DNA of 15,934 nt from CAZVEE01 sp964625525 (GCA_964625525.1 CAZVEE010000081.1:1-15934), one strand, 5' to 3'; positions 5,863 through 13,504 are shown, counted from the first letter of the stretch. Numbers and translations: made by a program. Notes: generated from the sequence alone by a model not told the origin.

Positions 5863-6638
5863 GGTTTCGGGTCCTTCTCGTCGTCTGGCTTCTTGTCTTG
5901 GTCGTTTACCAATCGCTCATGGTCCGTCTGCGCCCGGAGCTTGGCCCACAGATCGGGCCGCCGTGTCCGGGTGAGGTCCTCGGCGCGCTCTTTGCGCCAG
6001 GCCTCAATGCGCCCGTGGTGCCCGGACAACAGCACCTCGGGGATGGCGCGCCCTTCCCATTCTGGAGGCCGCGTGTAGTGGGGGTATTCGAGCAAGCCCC
6101 CTTCGAAACTCTCTTCAACACCTGATTGGGCGGCGCCCATCACACCGGGCAAAAGCCGCACCGCCGCGTCGATCAGCGCCATGGCGGCAGGCTCGCCCCC
6201 CGACAGCACGAAATCTCCGAGGCTCACCTCAATGAAAGGCCGCGCCTCCAGGAGCCGCTCATCAACGCCCTCAAACCGGCCACACAGAATGATCGCGCCG
6301 GGCCCGGCCGCCAGATCCCGCACGAACCGCTGCTCCAGCGGCCGCCCGCGCGGGCTCATATACAAAAGAGGCCGTCCGTGGGGTTGACCGGCCAAGGCCT
6401 GATCGACGCACGACGCCACGATATCGGCCCGCATCACCATGCCGGGGCCGCCCCCGGCCGGAGTGTCATCCACGGAGCGGTGTTTATCGCGCGCAAACGC
6501 CCGAATGTCTACCGCTTCCAGCCCCCAGAGCCCCTGATCAAGCGCCCGGCCCGCCAGTGAGACGCCCAGCGGTCCGGGAAACATGTCCGGAAACAAGGTC
6601 AGTACGCTGGCGGTCCAAGGGCGCTCCGCTGCGGTCAT
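5859..6638 (-). CDS. trmD: tRNA (guanine-N1-)-methyltransferase TrmD
   Basis: Methylates G37 next to the anticodon using S-adenosylmethionine, preventing +1 frameshifting. The 259-residue SPOUT enzyme shows VLTLFPDMF (12-20), SVDDTPAGGGPGMVM (55-69), LCGRFEGVDER (118-128), the trefoil-knot segment GDFVLSGGEPA (141-151), RLLPGVMG (161-168) and LLEYPHYTRPPEWEG (182-196). Arg161 matches catalytic Arg154 of the Haemophilus enzyme; the position matching Asp169, fifteen residues on, is Glu176 here. The C-terminus ends in a short charged tail (DQDKKPDDEKDPKP). The start codon overlaps the rimM stop and the stop overlaps the rplS start, both as ATGA, so rimM, trmD and rplS are translationally coupled. 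Confidence 0.97.
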   Translation of the reverse strand: MTAAERPWTASVLTLFPDMFPGPLGVSLAGRALDQGLWGLEAVDIRAFARDKHRSVDDTPAGGGPGMVMRADIVASCVDQALAGQPHGRPLLYMSPRGRPLEQRFVRDLAAGPGAIILCGRFEGVDERLLEARPFIEVSLGDFVLSGGEPAAMALIDAAVRLLPGVMGAAQSGVEESFEGGLLEYPHYTRPPEWEGRAIPEVLLSGHHGRIEAWRKERAEDLTRTRRPDLWAKLRAQTDHERLVNDQDKKPDDEKDPKP

Positions 6639-7237
6639 GACGGTCCGTCCTCTACGTCCTCGGTGTCCTCTGTGTCCTCATCTTTCTTCGGCGGCCGATC
6701 CTGATCCAGGAGCCCCTCCGGCGGATCGATGGTCACCCGCCCGGCACTGAGATCCACAACGGGCACAATGGCGCGGGTGAAAGGGACCAGCACCGATTTG
6801 CCCGAAGCGGCCACGCGGATGTCGAGCAAATCGCCCGCACCGAAATCCTGCACCGCAGTGACCGTCCCCAGGGGCGCGCCATCCGTCAGCACCGCCAACA
6901 ACCCCACAAGATCCGCCTGATAAAAGGCATCTTCCTCATCGAGGTCCGGCAGCGCCTCCCGCGCCACATAGAGCGCGGTCCCTTTCAGCGCTTCGGCGGC
7001 GTTGCGGTCAGTTACACCCTTCAGGCGCGCCGACGCGCCATCCTTCTGCGCACGGATCGACAGCACAGTGAACGCACGCCCCTGCCGGTCCAGAAGCGGA
7101 CCATAGGCTGTGAGCGCCTCGCCGTCATCCGTGAACAGCTTCAGCCGCACGTCCCCGCGCACGCCGAAGGCCCCCGAAATGGCGGCCAGGCACACAAGGC
7201 CCGGCGGGTCCGGCTCACGCCTCGGCTTTGTCGTCAC
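6635..7237 (-). CDS. rimM: Ribosome maturation factor RimM
   Basis: Binds S19 and assists assembly of the 30S head. Visible features are the N-terminal SGAFGVRGDVRLK (21-33), the strand/helix block AAEALKGTALYVAREALPDL (80-99), the linker FYQADLVGL (105-113), and a C-terminal PRC-barrel with GAGDLLDI (133-140) and the closing DPPEGLL (171-177). An acidic tail with repeated Glu-Asp-Thr follows to residue 200. No ATG is available. GTG at 7237 (200 residues) overlaps rpsP by 23 bp but has GGAAG-type ribosome binding bases ahead and preserves the residues before the first beta strand. GTG at 7195 (186 residues) avoids overlap but lacks a visible ribosome binding site and truncates that strand. 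The start is therefore uncertain; the function is not. Confidence 0.92.
   Translation of the reverse strand: MTTKPRREPDPPGLVCLAAISGAFGVRGDVRLKLFTDDGEALTAYGPLLDRQGRAFTVLSIRAQKDGASARLKGVTDRNAAEALKGTALYVAREALPDLDEEDAFYQADLVGLLAVLTDGAPLGTVTAVQDFGAGDLLDIRVAASGKSVLVPFTRAIVPVVDLSAGRVTIDPPEGLLDQDRPPKKDEDTEDTEDVEDGPS
6646..6681. repeat. Short 9-bp repeats coding the acidic RimM tail
   Basis: The plus strand carries near-identical 9-base units (GTCCTCGGT, GTCCTCTGT, GTCCTCATC) that encode repeated acidic Glu-Asp-X units at the RimM C-terminus. The array is in-frame, so copy-number change would only lengthen or shorten the tail. Confidence 0.5.
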
Positions 7238-7691
7238 CGGCTTCCGCCTCGCCGCCTTCCGCCTCAGCAGCCGGCTCTTCGGCCGGGGCTTCGCTGGCTT
7301 CGGCTTCGGCCGCCGCAGCCGCCGCAGCGGCCTCTTCAGCCGCAGCCTTGGCTTCTTCTTCTTTCTGGCGTTTTTCTTCCAGGCGCTCCATAGCCTTCGG
7401 GCCAGGTTTCGCCTTGTTTGGATTGTTTCCGTGCTTCCATTCCACCAGATTGCGCTCGCCCAGGAAGCGGGCCACCCGCTCAGTGGGCTTGGCGCCGGTG
7501 GAGAGCCAATGGCGGGCCCGGTCCTCATTGATCATCACACGCTGCTCGTGATCGCGCGGCAGCAGGGGATTATACGTGCCGATCTTCTCGATGAAACGGC
7601 CGTCGCGCGGTGCGCGGCTGTCAGCCACCACAATGCGGTAGAACGGGCGCTTTTTCGCACCGCCACGGGCCAGTCTGATCTTCAGCGACAT
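7215..7691 (-). CDS. rpsP: 30S ribosomal protein S16 with long alanine/glutamate-rich tail
   Basis: S16 is needed for 30S body assembly. Residues 1-82 are a typical S16: SLKIRLARGGAKKRPFYRIV (2-21), DSRAPRDGRFIEKIGTYNPL (24-43), and GAKPTERVARFL (66-77). Residues 83-158 form an extension absent from the 82-residue E. coli protein: a basic Asn/Lys/Pro stretch (88-100), a charged helix-forming run (101-118), then a very alanine/glutamate-rich low-complexity tail with a run of eight alanines. Extended S16 tails occur in other alphaproteobacteria. The ATG at 7691 has AAAGGA eight bases upstream. The gene follows ffh by 55 bp and overlaps the preferred rimM start. Confidence 0.96.
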   Translation of the reverse strand: MSLKIRLARGGAKKRPFYRIVVADSRAPRDGRFIEKIGTYNPLLPRDHEQRVMINEDRARHWLSTGAKPTERVARFLGERNLVEWKHGNNPNKAKPGPKAMERLEEKRQKEEEAKAAAEEAAAAAAAAEAEASEAPAEEPAAEAEGGEAEAGDDKAEA

Positions 7692-7731
7692 TTTTCGTGT
7701 CCTTTTTCAGTGTTCTCAGTCGTTTGTAGCC

Positions 7732-7748
7732 AACGCTCCGGGAGCGTT
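7732..7748. repeat. Perfect 8-bp dyad at the ffh stop codon
   Basis: AACGCTCC and GGAGCGTT are separated by a single base and overlap the ffh TAA. A compact hairpin can form in the ffh-rpsP junction of the mRNA, but no U-tract follows on the minus strand. It is better read as a processing or stability element than as a terminator. Confidence 0.45.
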
Positions 7749-9297
7749 ATTTCTTCTTGGCTCCCGGCAAACCCGGTAAGCCCGGAAAGTCTTTCGGCAG
7801 CCCCTTGGGCATGCCGTCAGGGCCCAACTCCAGGCCTGGTGGCAACGCGCCCGGCGCCCCGAGCCCCGGTAAGCCGCCGCCTTGAGGCGCACCGCCGCCT
7901 CCGCCGAAGAGCCCCCCCAGGCCGCCCATCATATTGCCCAGGCCGCCCATCATGCCGCCGCCGCCGCCCATGGCCCCCATCAGGCCCTTCAGACCGCCCT
8001 TCTTGCCCATACGCTTGACCATGTCCGCCATCTGACGATGCATCTTCAGCAGGCGGTTGATATCGGGTACATCCTGACCGCAGCCGCGCGCGATGCGCTT
8101 CTTGCGCGAGGCGTTGAGCGCTTTCGGGTTACGCCGCTCATAAGGCGTCATGGACGAGATGATCGCCTCCTGGCGCTTGAACATGGTCTCGTCCACATTG
8201 GCACCGGCCAGTGCGTCTTTGACTTTCCCCATGCCCGGCAGGAAATTGAGGATGCCTTGCATGCCGCCCATGCGGCGCATCTGGCGGAACTGATCGGCGA
8301 GATCGTTCAGGTCGAACTCGCCCTTCTGCATTTTCTTGGCGAGGGCATCGACTTTTTCCTTATCGATGGTCTCGGCCGCCTTTTCCACCAGGCTGACCAC
8401 ATCGCCCATGCCCAGAATGCGGCCCGCGATCCGGTCCGGCGCGAAGCTTTCGAGCGCGTCCATCTTCTCGCCAACACCGAGCAGCTTGATGGGGCATCCC
8501 GTTACCGCGCGCATGCTGAGCGCCGCGCCGCCCCGGCCGTCACCGTCAATCCGAGTCATGACGATCCCGGTCACCGACACTCGGTCATTGAAGCTGCGCG
8601 CCACATTGACCGCATCCTGACCGGTCAGGCTGTCCACCACGAGCAGCGTCTCGACAGGCTGGGCCACATCGCGGATCTGCTCCACCTCCTGCATGAGGCT
8701 TTCATCGATATGAGTGCGCCCCGCCGTATCGAGCATCACCACGTCATAGCCGCCGAAGCGGGCGGCCTCCATGGCGCGCCGGGCGATGTCCACGGGCATC
8801 TGGCCCTGGATGATCGGCAGGGTCTCCACCGAGATCTGCTCGCCCAGCACGCGCAACTGCTCCTGCGCGGCGGGACGGCGGGTGTCCAGTGAGGCCATCA
8901 GGACGCGCTTCTTGTCCCGCTTGGTCAGGCGCAGGGCGATTTTGGCGGTGGTGGTCGTCTTACCCGACCCTTGCAGGCCCACCATGAGGACCGGCACCGG
9001 GGGGGCCGCGTTCAGCTCAAGATCGCTGGCCTCTGAGCCCAGCATGGCCACCAGTTCGTCATGGACGACCTTGATCACCTGCTGGCCCGGTGTGACCGAG
9101 CGCAGCACGTCCTGGCCCACTGCTTTCTCACGGACCTTGCCGATAAAGTCCTTCACCACAGGCAGCGCGACGTCAGCCTCCAACAGCGCCACGCGCACCT
9201 CGCGCATGGCCTCGGCGACATCGGATTCCGTCAACGCCCCCCGCCCGGTCAGGCGGTTGAGCACATCGGATATGCGGCCCGTCAGGTTTTCGAACAT
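7747..9297 (-). CDS. ffh: Signal recognition particle GTPase Ffh (SRP54 homologue)
   Basis: Binds signal sequences of nascent inner-membrane and exported proteins together with 4.5S RNA, and docks with FtsY. The 516-residue protein has the N domain (1-95), then the G domain with P-loop GLQGSGKT (107-114), DTRRPAAQEQL (138-148), DTAGR (190-194) and TRIDGDGRGG (248-257). The methionine-rich M domain has the RNA-binding region SRKKRIARGCGQDVPDINRL (397-416). The C-terminus is a Gly/Met/Pro-rich tail (about 434-516) ending in AKKK, longer than in E. coli (453 residues in total). The ATG at 9297 has GGAGAGG eight bases upstream and starts the conserved MFENLTGRI; the open frame extending to 9375 is not needed. 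It is first in the operon with rpsP, rimM, trmD and rplS. Confidence 0.98.
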   Translation of the reverse strand: MFENLTGRISDVLNRLTGRGALTESDVAEAMREVRVALLEADVALPVVKDFIGKVREKAVGQDVLRSVTPGQQVIKVVHDELVAMLGSEASDLELNAAPPVPVLMVGLQGSGKTTTTAKIALRLTKRDKKRVLMASLDTRRPAAQEQLRVLGEQISVETLPIIQGQMPVDIARRAMEAARFGGYDVVMLDTAGRTHIDESLMQEVEQIRDVAQPVETLLVVDSLTGQDAVNVARSFNDRVSVTGIVMTRIDGDGRGGAALSMRAVTGCPIKLLGVGEKMDALESFAPDRIAGRILGMGDVVSLVEKAAETIDKEKVDALAKKMQKGEFDLNDLADQFRQMRRMGGMQGILNFLPGMGKVKDALAGANVDETMFKRQEAIISSMTPYERRNPKALNASRKKRIARGCGQDVPDINRLLKMHRQMADMVKRMGKKGGLKGLMGAMGGGGGMMGGLGNMMGGLGGLFGGGGGAPQGGGLPGLGAPGALPPGLELGPDGMPKGLPKDFPGLPGLPGAKKK

Positions 9298-9425
9298 GCA
9301 GTCGTCCTCTCCAGAGCAGTGGCGTTGGCTCTTTTCACATAAGGTCCCACACGCAAAAAGCACCAGTGAGCGCACCCGCGCCGACTGATGGAGATCCCGA
9401 GTGGAACCCGTGAGCCTATCTCTGC

Positions 9426-9448
9426 CCTATGGAAGCGCGGACCATAGG
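9426..9448. repeat. Dyad CCTATGG-N9-CCATAGG over the ffh -10 region
   Basis: Perfect 7-bp arms separated by 9 bp. One arm contains the -10 hexamer and the other lies just past the expected start site. It could be an operator for a dimeric regulator, or a hairpin at the very 5' end of the transcript. Confidence 0.4.
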
Positions 9449-9470
9449 AGCGAGCCCGCCGCGCTGTCAA
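9441..9470 (-). promoter_or_regulatory. Promoter of the ffh-rpsP-rimM-trmD-rplS operon
   Basis: On the minus strand a consensus TTGACA (9470-9465) and TATGGT (9446-9441) are 18 bp apart; shifting by one gives CTATGG at 17 bp. It is the best housekeeping-type promoter in the window and would leave a leader of about 135 nt before ffh. I see no recognisable riboswitch, tRNA or 4.5S RNA in that leader (9298-9434). Confidence 0.7.
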
Positions 9471-9506
9471 GCAGAGCCCAAGCCCCACGCCACCGCATTC
9501 CCAGGC

Positions 9507-9886
9507 TCACTCCACCTCATTCAATGCCCAACCCGCCGCAAGCCGGGGCTCGGCGTAAATCGTCTGGGCAATGGCATTAAGGTGCGGGGTATGGGTGACG
9601 TACCAGTCCCGCCCCGGGGTCCAGCGGGTCATCCGATCCGGTGCGCTCGGCCAGGGAGAGGGTGATGGCCGCACTTTCGGTCATCACCGAGCCGTCGTCG
9701 AGTACCAGCGCCGGCAGGTGCCCAACCGGATTGATCTTGGTGAGCGCGGCGCGGGAGTCTTCAGAGCGAAACACGTTCCCCACCGAGATGAACTCGAAAT
9801 CGAGCCCATACATCGAGCCCATACCACGTCAGTTGCGTCTCCACGAGGACCGAGCCCCACCCGCGCTCACCATACAGTTTAATCGT
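9507..9886 (-). pseudogene. Glutathione S-transferase remnant (start lost, frameshifted, internally deleted)
   Basis: Three pieces in three different frames reconstruct a GST. Positions 9883 to about 9812 read IKLYGERGWGSVLVETQLTW and on, the first strand and helix of the thioredoxin-like domain. About 9811 to 9612 reads LDFEFISVGNVFRSED, then KINPVGHLPALVLDDGSVMT and ESAAITLSLAERTG, with the NP-hydrophobic and ESAAI glutathione-site motifs. Positions 9611 to 9507 read DWYVTHTPHLNAIAQTIYAE, then PRLAAGWALNEVE and stop, a typical GST C-terminus. Lesions: ACG (9886) where ATG is expected, a 13-bp tandem duplication (9799-9824), and loss of most of the helical domain. About 122 codons remain against roughly 200 normally. 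A GGAG (9895-9892) overlapping the prolyl oligopeptidase stop is the relic ribosome binding site, showing past coupling to that gene. Confidence 0.88.
9799..9824. repeat. 13-bp perfect tandem duplication inside the GST remnant
   Basis: ATCGAGCCCATAC occurs twice in direct succession. Because 13 is not a multiple of three, it shifts the reading frame of the GST remnant; removing one copy restores a continuous WYGLDFEF reading. It looks like a recent slippage duplication. Confidence 0.93.
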
Positions 9887-9888
9887 CG

Positions 9889-12039
9889 TTACTCCGCTTC
9901 CGGCGCCTCGCCTTTCAGCTCTTGCGACAGATAGGTGTACATCAAAGCCAGCCGCTGAGCCGATTGCAGCAGATTGGCCGCCGCCGAATGCCCGCCCTCA
10001 ATGTTCTCGTAGTAGCGGATAGCGTGACCCTGTTCCAGCATGCGCGCGGCCATCTTGCGGGCATGGCCCGGATGCACCCGGTCGTCCTTCGTCGAGGTCT
10101 GGAAGAACACCCGCGGATACTCCGCATCGGCCGACAGGTTCTGATAGGGCGAGTACGCGGCGATGGCGGCGCGTTCCTCCGGAATGTCCGGATTGCCGTA
10201 TTCACCGATCCAGCTCGCGCCCGGCGGCAGCAGGTGATAGCGCAGCATATCCAGCAGCGGCACCGCGCACACAACGGCCCCATACAGGTCCGGCCGCTGC
10301 GTCACCGCCGCGCCCACCAGCAACCCGCCATTGGAGCCGCCATAGATGCCCAGACGCTCGGGCGAGGTGATGCCGCGCTCAATCAGATCCTCCGACACCG
10401 CGATAAAGTCGTCAAAGGCCCGCTGACGGTTGGTTTTCAGCGCCGCCTCGTGCCAGGCCGGGCCGAACTCATCGCCACCGCGAATATTGGCCACCACATA
10501 AACGCCGCCCTGCTCCAGCCACAGCTTGCCCACTGTGCCTGAATAGCTCGGGGTCAGCGCGATGCGGAAACCGCCATAGCCGTATTGCAAGGTGGGGTTC
10601 GAGCCATCGAGCGTCACACCCTCTTTGTGCACCACAAAATAGGGGATCTGCGTGCCGTCGGCGCTTTCCGCCTGATATTGGTGGGTGACATAGCCGTCCG
10701 CCTCAAAGCGGGCGGGCAACTGCTTCAGATCGCTGAGCGACAAATCCGCCAGACCCAGCTCATAGAGGGAGTCCGGCACCAGGAAGCTCTCATAGCCCAC
10801 AAACGCCGTATCATGGAACGCGTTGGCCGAGGCCACATAGGCACTGCCATTGGCGGGCAGCGGAATATCCGTGCTCGTCCAGGTCCCGCTTTCAGCGTCA
10901 AAGCTAAAGCGCTTCATCTCGGCGGTGACGTTCTCCAGCAGCGTCACGACCATGTAAGAGCGGCTGTCCGACACGCTCTGGATGGAGGCCCGTGCTTCTG
11001 GCGCCAGCACTTGCGTCAGGCGCGGCAGCACGCCTGTCTCCAGGAGGCTGGCCAAGTCGAAGCTGTAGAGCGTGCCCGTGGCATAGGTCACGCTCTCGCC
11101 ATCCACGTCCGTGGCCCAATCCGTTTGCGGCATCACCAGCATCTGACCCGCCATATAGCCCATCAGGCTTATGTCCAGGGGCAACGGCAGTTCCGTCAGC
11201 GTGCGGTCATCGCGCAGGATGTAGTTCGTGCCTTCAAAGAAGGACGGCGCCCGGCGCACCATATGCACCGTGCCTTCCGGCCGGCGCAGCGAAAAGGCCG
11301 AGACGGCAACATCTGCCTCTTCGCCTTCAAACACGGTCGGCGCCTCCTCCAGCGCCTTGCCCCGTTCCCAAATCTTCACCACCCGCGGATAACCCGAGGT
11401 GGTCAGCGAGCCCTCGCCCCAATCGCGCGCAACAAACAGAGTATTCTCGTCGATCCAGTCCGCGCCGCCTTTGGATTCCGGCAGGATAAAGCCGTCCTCG
11501 ACAAAATCCCGGGCGTCCACATCGAATTCGCGCACCACGGACGCATCCGTGCCACCGCGCGACAGGGTGACCAGGCAACGCTGATAGTCCGGCGCCAGAC
11601 AGTTCGCGCCTTCAAAAACCCAGTTCTCGTCTTCCGCCTCCGCCAGCGCGTCGATATCGAGGATCACGTCCCATTCGGGCGCATCCGTGCGATAGGACTC
11701 CAGCGTCGCGCGCCGCCACAGGCCGCGCACATGGGTCTCATCCTGCCAAAAGTTATAGACATAGCCCCCGCGATAGCTGCCGTAGGGGATCCGGTCCTGC
11801 GCCGTCAGGATCGAGACCGCATTCGCATGCAGATCCTCGTAGCGGGGATCGGCTTCCAGCGCGCCCAAGGTTTCCGCATTACGCGCGCGCACCCATTCAA
11901 GCGCCCGCTCTCCCTCAACCTCTTCCAGCCACAGATACGGATCGTCCTGCACCGTTTCCTCCGCAACAGCCTGCGGCGCTCCGGCCACGGCCCACACGCT
12001 CACGGCGATAGCCGCAGCGCCTTTCACCCAGTCCCGCAT
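9889..12039 (-). CDS. Secreted prolyl oligopeptidase family serine peptidase (S9A)
   Basis: Predicted periplasmic or secreted peptidase that cleaves short peptides after proline. The 716-residue precursor starts with a signal peptide (residues 1-27: MRDWVK, a hydrophobic core, and AVA before EE). DDPYLWLEEVEGERALEWV (32-50) is the S9A N-terminal signature, followed by a beta-propeller (about 80-440) and an alpha/beta-hydrolase domain. Catalytic residues are Ser569 in GGSNGG, Asp652 in KDDRVHPGHA and His684 in EGGHSAA; ANIRGGDEFG (517-526) is also typical. The ATG at 12039 is preferred: AAAGGG lies upstream and it gives a proper signal peptide. An in-frame ATG at 12075 would put 12 extra residues before it. 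The gene is divergent from mtaB. It once had a GST gene directly behind it, now a pseudogene. No terminator is visible after it. Confidence 0.93.
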   Translation of the reverse strand: MRDWVKGAAAIAVSVWAVAGAPQAVAEETVQDDPYLWLEEVEGERALEWVRARNAETLGALEADPRYEDLHANAVSILTAQDRIPYGSYRGGYVYNFWQDETHVRGLWRRATLESYRTDAPEWDVILDIDALAEAEDENWVFEGANCLAPDYQRCLVTLSRGGTDASVVREFDVDARDFVEDGFILPESKGGADWIDENTLFVARDWGEGSLTTSGYPRVVKIWERGKALEEAPTVFEGEEADVAVSAFSLRRPEGTVHMVRRAPSFFEGTNYILRDDRTLTELPLPLDISLMGYMAGQMLVMPQTDWATDVDGESVTYATGTLYSFDLASLLETGVLPRLTQVLAPEARASIQSVSDSRSYMVVTLLENVTAEMKRFSFDAESGTWTSTDIPLPANGSAYVASANAFHDTAFVGYESFLVPDSLYELGLADLSLSDLKQLPARFEADGYVTHQYQAESADGTQIPYFVVHKEGVTLDGSNPTLQYGYGGFRIALTPSYSGTVGKLWLEQGGVYVVANIRGGDEFGPAWHEAALKTNRQRAFDDFIAVSEDLIERGITSPERLGIYGGSNGGLLVGAAVTQRPDLYGAVVCAVPLLDMLRYHLLPPGASWIGEYGNPDIPEERAAIAAYSPYQNLSADAEYPRVFFQTSTKDDRVHPGHARKMAARMLEQGHAIRYYENIEGGHSAAANLLQSAQRLALMYTYLSQELKGEAPEAE

Positions 12040-12074
12040 GATCGCACCCTTTGTTTGCCAAACTGGGCGTATCA

Positions 12075-12116
12075 TTCACAGCTCAGGACCAGCTGTCCAT
12101 GCACGGGGCATGTGAA
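12075..12116. promoter_or_regulatory. Cluster of dyads in the peptidase/mtaB divergent region
   Basis: Three inverted repeats lie together: ACAGCT-N7-AGCTGT (12078-12096), CATGC-N5-GCATG (12098-12112) and the wider TTCACA...TGTGAA (12075-12080 with 12111-12116). They sit just upstream of the peptidase gene, over a weak minus-strand TGGACA...TGATAC pair. They may be regulator sites; arms are short and no regulator gene is adjacent. Confidence 0.3.
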
Positions 12117-12247
12117 CAGCCCGGGACTCGCCAAAATAGGGCTTCTGGCCATATAAAGAAGGCGTGCGGCGGGGGGGCATGACCCATGCATTGAAGGCCG
12201 GAGCGGGCGTGCGGGCCAGGACAAGCGCCCCGCTCGGCGGAGAGACT

Positions 12248-13504
12248 ATGACCGGTGATCCCACCATCATCACCTTTGGCTGTCGGCTCAACACCTACGA
12301 ATCCGAGGTGATGCGCGCCCATGCGCGCGGCCGCGACGACGCGATCATTGTGAACACCTGCGCCGTCACCAGCGAAGCGGTGCGTCAAGCCCGCCAGGCG
12401 ATCCGGAAGGCCCGGCGCGAACACCCGGACGCAGAGATCATCGTCACCGGTTGCGCGGCCCAGATCGATCCCGACGCCTTTGCCGCCATGCCGGAAGTCT
12501 CTCGAGTGCTGGGAAACGCGGAAAAACTGCAAGCGGACAGTTTCCATACCCCCGATACCCCCGCCCCTCGCGTGGCCGTGGGCGACATTATGAGCGTGCG
12601 CGAAACCGCCTCGCACCTGGTCGATGGCATTACGGGCCGGGCGCGGGGTTTCGTGGAAATCCAGAACGGCTGTGACCACCGCTGCACATTTTGCGTCATT
12701 CCGTATGGACGCGGGAATTCCCGCAGCGTCCCGGCGGGGGTGGTCGTGGATCAGGTGCGCCGCCTGGTGGAGAACGGCACGCGTGAAGTGGTGCTCACCG
12801 GCGTCGATCTCACCTCTTATGGATCGGATCTGCCGGGCCGCCCGCCGCTCGGGCAGCTCGTGCGCCGGATCCTGAAACTGGTGCCGGAGCTGGCGCGGTT
12901 GCGGCTGTCATCCCTCGACACGATCGAAATCGATCCCGACCTCATGCGCGCGCTGGCGGAAGAAGAGCGGCTGATGCCGCATCTGCACCTGTCGCTTCAG
13001 GCCGGCGACGACATGATCCTGAAACGCATGAAGCGGCGCCATCTCACGGCCCAAGCCGAAGCCTTCTGCCGCACCGCGCGCGATCTGCGCCCGGACGTTG
13101 TTTTCGGCGCCGACATCATCGCGGGCTTTCCCACCGAGACCGAGGCCATGTTCGCCAATACGCTCGCGCATGTGGAAGCCTGCGGCCTGACCCATCTGCA
13201 TGTCTTCCCCTTCTCACCGCGCGAGGGCACTCCAGCGGCGCGCATGCCGCCGGTGGCCGGCCCCGTGATTAAAGATCGCGCAGCCCGGTTGCGCGCACTG
13301 GGCGCGGTGCGGCTGACGCAGTATCTCGACGGCCTGACTGGCACCACCGCCCGCGTGCTGATGGAAACACCGACACGCGGGCGCACGGAAGGCTATGCGG
13401 GCGTGGCGCCCGACAGCCCCCAGGCACCAGGCAGCATCGTCACCTTGCGCCTGGGCGCACCGCGCCCGGACCACCTTCTCACCGGCACCGCCCTTGCGGC
13501 GTGA
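12248..13504 (+). CDS. mtaB: tRNA t6A37 methylthiotransferase MtaB
   Basis: Radical SAM enzyme that converts t6A37 to ms2t6A37 in tRNAs reading ANN codons. The 418-residue protein has the N-terminal UPF0004 domain with TFGCRLNTYE (9-18), whose GCRLN form marks MtaB, plus NTCAVT (36-41) and TGCAAQ (67-72); Cys12, Cys38 and Cys69 bind the auxiliary 4Fe-4S cluster. The radical SAM cluster is GCDHRCTFC (141-149; Cys142, 146, 149). HLHLSLQAGDDMILKRMKR (245-263) and ADIIAGFPTET (288-298) are family blocks, and a TRAM-like end follows. The ATG at 12248 has GGAG five bases upstream; the longer frame from 12164 adds an unconserved leader. A TATAAA at 12152-12157 is a possible -10 without a convincing -35. 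It is followed by ftsY 45 bp later on the same strand. Confidence 0.95.
   Translation: MTGDPTIITFGCRLNTYESEVMRAHARGRDDAIIVNTCAVTSEAVRQARQAIRKARREHPDAEIIVTGCAAQIDPDAFAAMPEVSRVLGNAEKLQADSFHTPDTPAPRVAVGDIMSVRETASHLVDGITGRARGFVEIQNGCDHRCTFCVIPYGRGNSRSVPAGVVVDQVRRLVENGTREVVLTGVDLTSYGSDLPGRPPLGQLVRRILKLVPELARLRLSSLDTIEIDPDLMRALAEEERLMPHLHLSLQAGDDMILKRMKRRHLTAQAEAFCRTARDLRPDVVFGADIIAGFPTETEAMFANTLAHVEACGLTHLHVFPFSPREGTPAARMPPVAGPVIKDRAARLRALGAVRLTQYLDGLTGTTARVLMETPTRGRTEGYAGVAPDSPQAPGSIVTLRLGAPRPDHLLTGTALAA

Noticed and set aside
7732..7748. Dyad at the ffh stop as a terminator
   Set aside because: No T-tract follows and the next genes are essential operon members; read-through is expected.
9298..9434. 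4.5S RNA, riboswitch or tRNA in the ffh leader
   Set aside because: No conserved GGAAGC-type SRP loop, cloverleaf or known aptamer core could be seen in this stretch.
9577..9822. Intact small GST-like protein of 81 residues
   Set aside because: Its start falls inside the 13-bp duplication and its end runs into out-of-frame sequence; adjoining frames contain the missing GST ends, so it is a fragment of a pseudogene.
10585..12156. Plus-strand open frame of 523 codons
   Set aside because: Arg/His/Gln-rich antisense of the prolyl oligopeptidase, with no family motif.
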